Both the position numbers and the translations under genes were made by a program. DNA of 64,000 nt, taken from the NCBI RefSeq assembly GCF_051175385.1, contig NZ_CP195106.1:6944001-7008000 (forward strand), written 5' to 3'. This document shows, one piece after another, positions 61,648-64,000 of the stretch; position 1 is the first letter of the stretch; every line of letters starts with the position of its first letter. The DNA comes from Tundrisphaera lichenicola. Lineage in GTDB: Bacteria > Planctomycetota > Planctomycetia > Isosphaerales > Isosphaeraceae. The notes under the pieces are model-generated. The model saw nothing but the letters and a program-made list of their open reading frames with translations, was not told where the DNA came from and did no database searches.

Positions 61648-64000
61648 TCAGCGGCCCGAGACCTTGGCCCCTTCCGACGATCGGAACTCCAGTGGCTTGC
61701 CCGCCACGAAGGTCGTCACGATTCCGGCCCCGGTGCCCCCGGGGACCTTGAGGACCAGCTCGTGATCCCCCTTGGTGAGCTTCACCGCGACGCTCCGGGG
61801 CTGGTCATTGCTGGCAGCGGGGACGCTCAGCTCCTTGCCGTCGAGCCAGGCCTTGAGGTCGGCCGAGGTGTCGAGGACCAGCTTCGCTTCCAGGTCCTCG
61901 GGGGCGAGGACCGGGGCGTACAGGTAGGCGGACTTCGACGAATCGACGCCCGAGGTGACGGACAGATCCGCGAACCCTTCGGCGTTGGCGTCCAGCCGCC
62001 GCCAGGCGGGCTTTCCATTGCCGACCCCGGTCGATTTTGGCGTGATCGGCCCATCTTCGCCCGCGATCGGGCCGACGGCCTGGTACTGGCCGATGATGCT
62101 CACCGGCTCGTTGAGGGTGGACAGGAAGGCCACGAGGTCGACCAGCTCGGCGTCGGTCATCGCCTCGGCCAGCCCTTCGGGCATCAGCGAGACCTCGGTG
62201 ATCTTGCGATCCTCGACGTCGGCCGGGCGGATCGTCAGGCGCTTGCCGTCGGCGGTCTTCAGGACGATCCGGTCGGGGGCCTCCTCGACCACCAGGCCGG
62301 TCAGGACCCGACCGTCGGCCAGGGCCAGGACGTTGGTCTTGTAGTTGTAGCCGATCGCCGCGTTGGGGAAGACGATCGAGCGGAGCAGCTCCTCGTGGCC
62401 GTACTTGGTCCCGATCGTCGAGAGGTCGGGGCCGACCCACTGCCCCTGGCCCTGGACCCGGTGGCAGGTGGCGCAGGCGTTGGACGAGCTGGCCTTGGCG
62501 AAGACCGCCCTACCTTTATTGGCGTCGCCGTCCCGCTTGGCCCGGCCGACCAGCTCGCGGATCGGGGGCAGGGGGCGTCCCGAGGCGGTCTTGGGCAGGG
62601 GCAGGAGCCGGTCGGCCTCGGACCGGACCCGGCCGTCGGGATCGTTGTGGGCGATCGAGGTCGCCTCGCTCTTGAGGTCCTCGGGAAGCTTCCCTTCCTT
62701 GATTAGTTCGAAGACCTTCCCGGTCCCGCCATTCTTGGGCCGGGCGTAGACCCGGAGGGCCTCTCGGCGGAGCCCCAGCGGGTAGTCATCGCCGCCGATC
62801 ATCGCCAGGAGTCGGGGGTTGGCGTCGCCGGATTCGGCGAGGGCTCGGACGGCGGCCTCGCCGATCGGGGTCGAGCCGCCTTTCTTGGCCTCGGCGATCA
62901 GGCCGTCGACGAACTCGGCGGTCCCCTGGGGGCGGACCCGGCCCACGGCCTCGACCGCCGCCATCCGGACCGCTTCGGGGGCCTGGGTATCCCGGGCGAA
63001 GCCCATCAGGGTCGGCCCGTATCGGCCGTCGAAGCTGGCCACCGCCAGGTCGATGCCCGCGATCCTCAAGGCGGGGTCGGCCAGGCTCGACTCGACCAGG
63101 CGGATCACCTGGGCGTTCCCCCGGGCGTCTCGCCAGGGCCCGCCCAGCTTCCGGCCCAGGGCCGACATCAGGGCGGCCTTCCGGGCCGGGTCGACCGCCT
63201 GGAGGGCCTGCTCGGCCATGACCACCCCGGCCTCCTTGTCGGGGACCTGCATGATCGCGTCGTCGAAGGCCTGCTGAAGCTCGGGGGCGGCCAGGCTCGG
63301 GGCGACCTTCCGGAGGGCCGGCAGGACCTCGGGCCGGTGGATTCGCCAGGCCAGGCCGATCGTCTTGCTCAGGGGGTTGGCGGGAAGCTCCGGCGTCCCG
63401 AGCGAGATATACGCCTCGTTCCGGTCGGCCGGGAAGTACGGCGGGACCGCAACCTGCCCGTCCTGGCCGGCCTGCTCCAGATTCAGGTCGCCGAACAGCG
63501 AGCCGTCGAACAGCTCGGACAGGAACGGCGACTCGCGATCCTGGAGGGCCAGGCCGAGGGCTTCCAGATACCAGCGGTCCTTCCCATCCCACGAGGCGGC
63601 CAGGGCCTTCAGGGCCCCTTCGGCCTGCGCGGTGGGGACCCAGCGGAGGGCCAGGATCAGCTCGCGACGGACGCCCGCGTCGGGGTCGTCCGACATCGGC
63701 AGGAGTTCCTTGAGGTGGGCCATCGCGGCGGGCGGCTTCTGGGCCTCGGGCTTGGTGAAGACCACGTTGCCGACCCGGCTGATGTCCCGCCCGAGGATCC
63801 GGACGGCCTGCTCGCGGATGGCGGGGTCGCCGTCCTTGAGCGCGGCGATCGCGACGGAATCCCCCTCGATCGCATGGCGGACCCAGAGGGCGCGGGCCCG
63901 CTCGATCGGCGAACCCTTGGCGAACAGTTCCGCGAGCGCGGGCCTGGCCTCGGCCCCTCGCCCGATCAGGGAGCGGCGGGCGGCGTCCTGAGCGGCGACG
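61648..64000 (-). CDS. HEAT-repeat protein with PVC-type c-heme domain, 5' end outside window
   Basis: The frame is open from the window edge to the stop at 61648; the N-terminus is missing, and a GTG near 63765 is internal because coherent sequence (DPAIREQAVRILGRDISRVG) continues upstream of it. About 470 residues of HEAT-like helical repeats (DPDAGVRRELILALRWVP, SLADPALRIAGIDLAVASF) precede the heme domain: CATCH (bases 62461-62475) in ASSNACATCHRVQGQGQWVG, then SIVFPNAAIGYNYKTNVLAL and EVSLMPEGLAEAMTDAELVD, the planctomycete/verrucomicrobial putative heme-binding domain. A final beta domain (about 170 residues) ends LEFRSSEGAKVSGR. In relatives an N-terminal dehydrogenase or ThuA-type module is common; that part cannot be seen here. 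Confidence 0.9.
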   Translation of the reverse strand, partial: VAAQDAARRSLIGRGAEARPALAELFAKGSPIERARALWVRHAIEGDSVAIAALKDGDPAIREQAVRILGRDISRVGNVVFTKPEAQKPPAAMAHLKELLPMSDDPDAGVRRELILALRWVPTAQAEGALKALAASWDGKDRWYLEALGLALQDRESPFLSELFDGSLFGDLNLEQAGQDGQVAVPPYFPADRNEAYISLGTPELPANPLSKTIGLAWRIHRPEVLPALRKVAPSLAAPELQQAFDDAIMQVPDKEAGVVMAEQALQAVDPARKAALMSALGRKLGGPWRDARGNAQVIRLVESSLADPALRIAGIDLAVASFDGRYGPTLMGFARDTQAPEAVRMAAVEAVGRVRPQGTAEFVDGLIAEAKKGGSTPIGEAAVRALAESGDANPRLLAMIGGDDYPLGLRREALRVYARPKNGGTGKVFELIKEGKLPEDLKSEATSIAHNDPDGRVRSEADRLLPLPKTASGRPLPPIRELVGRAKRDGDANKGRAVFAKASSSNACATCHRVQGQGQWVGPDLSTIGTKYGHEELLRSIVFPNAAIGYNYKTNVLALADGRVLTGLVVEEAPDRIVLKTADGKRLTIRPADVEDRKITEVSLMPEGLAEAMTDAELVDLVAFLSTLNEPVSIIGQYQAVGPIAGEDGPITPKSTGVGNGKPAWRRLDANAEGFADLSVTSGVDSSKSAYLYAPVLAPEDLEAKLVLDTSADLKAWLDGKELSVPAASNDQPRSVAVKLTKGDHELVLKVPGGTGAGIVTTFVAGKPLEFRSSEGAKVSGR

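Noticed and set aside
1..64000. CRISPR arrays, tRNA or rRNA genes, insertion sequences, prophage
   Set aside because: No regularly spaced short repeats, no tRNA T-loop sequence in a plausible cloverleaf, no rRNA, and no transposase, integrase or phage structural motif was noticed in any frame.

Overview
The window is a contiguous piece of a high-GC bacterial chromosome. It very probably comes from a planctomycete of the Isosphaeraceae type (family placement is inference; no rRNA is present to confirm it). Signs are a DUF1559 pilin-like protein, several secreted proteins with the Arg-rich N-terminus plus LExRxLL motif, ASPIC/UnbV and FG-GAP proteins, a HEAT-repeat protein with the PVC-type c-heme domain, a Ser/Thr kinase paired with an ECF sigma factor, and strong G/C bias at third codon positions. 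That bias opens long antisense frames everywhere. I saw no tRNA, rRNA, CRISPR array, transposase or phage module.

Layout. 1-9.3 kb: an FHA-GAF-PP2C phosphatase (3' end cut by the window), a PEP-CTERM SGNH hydrolase, a co-directional glucose dehydrogenase / GH15 glucoamylase / KaiC-like ATPase group, a Bpt-type aminoacyl-tRNA-protein transferase, and a hybrid PAS histidine kinase. 9.3-10 kb is an AT-rich gap. 10-15 kb: an exported amidohydrolase, a large zinc-ribbon pseudokinase membrane protein, and ychF. 15.4-19.9 kb: an eroded secreted protein, a DUF1559 protein and a beta-propeller phosphoesterase, closed by a strong terminator. 20-24.6 kb: a zinc-finger/kinase fusion overlapping its ECF sigma gene, a small receiver-like protein, and a GH-A clan glycosidase; this block looks less GC-biased than its surroundings.

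25-29 kb: a compact cbiMQO cobalt (or nickel) ECF transporter with a visible promoter, then a seven-heme cytochrome. 29-37 kb: an RND permease with a small secreted protein upstream, an ANRRNALKSTGP-type protein of unknown role, and a sedolisin protease ending in two almost identical 456-base repeats. 37-46.5 kb: a multi-pass membrane protein, two divergent FG-GAP/UnbV proteins (one with TPRs), and a membrane-embedded spermidine-synthase-like protein. 46.8-55.4 kb: two LExRxLL secreted proteins, a prolyl oligopeptidase, a DUF3592-like protein, and an esterase-fold protein lacking its nucleophile. 55.6-64 kb: two MFS transporters flanking malate dehydrogenase, a GT2 glycosyltransferase, a two-gene pair that could be an orphan toxin and immunity protein, and a HEAT/heme protein that runs off the window.

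Functionally the region mixes housekeeping (ychF, mdh, bpt), sugar use (GH15 with glucose dehydrogenase, GH-A glycosidase), metal transport, surface and secreted proteins, and signalling. The best candidates for undescribed biology are the sigma factor with its zinc-finger kinase, the zinc-ribbon pseudokinase, the nucleophile-less esterase and the possible toxin/immunity pair. Several intergenic gaps carry related GC-rich hairpin repeats.
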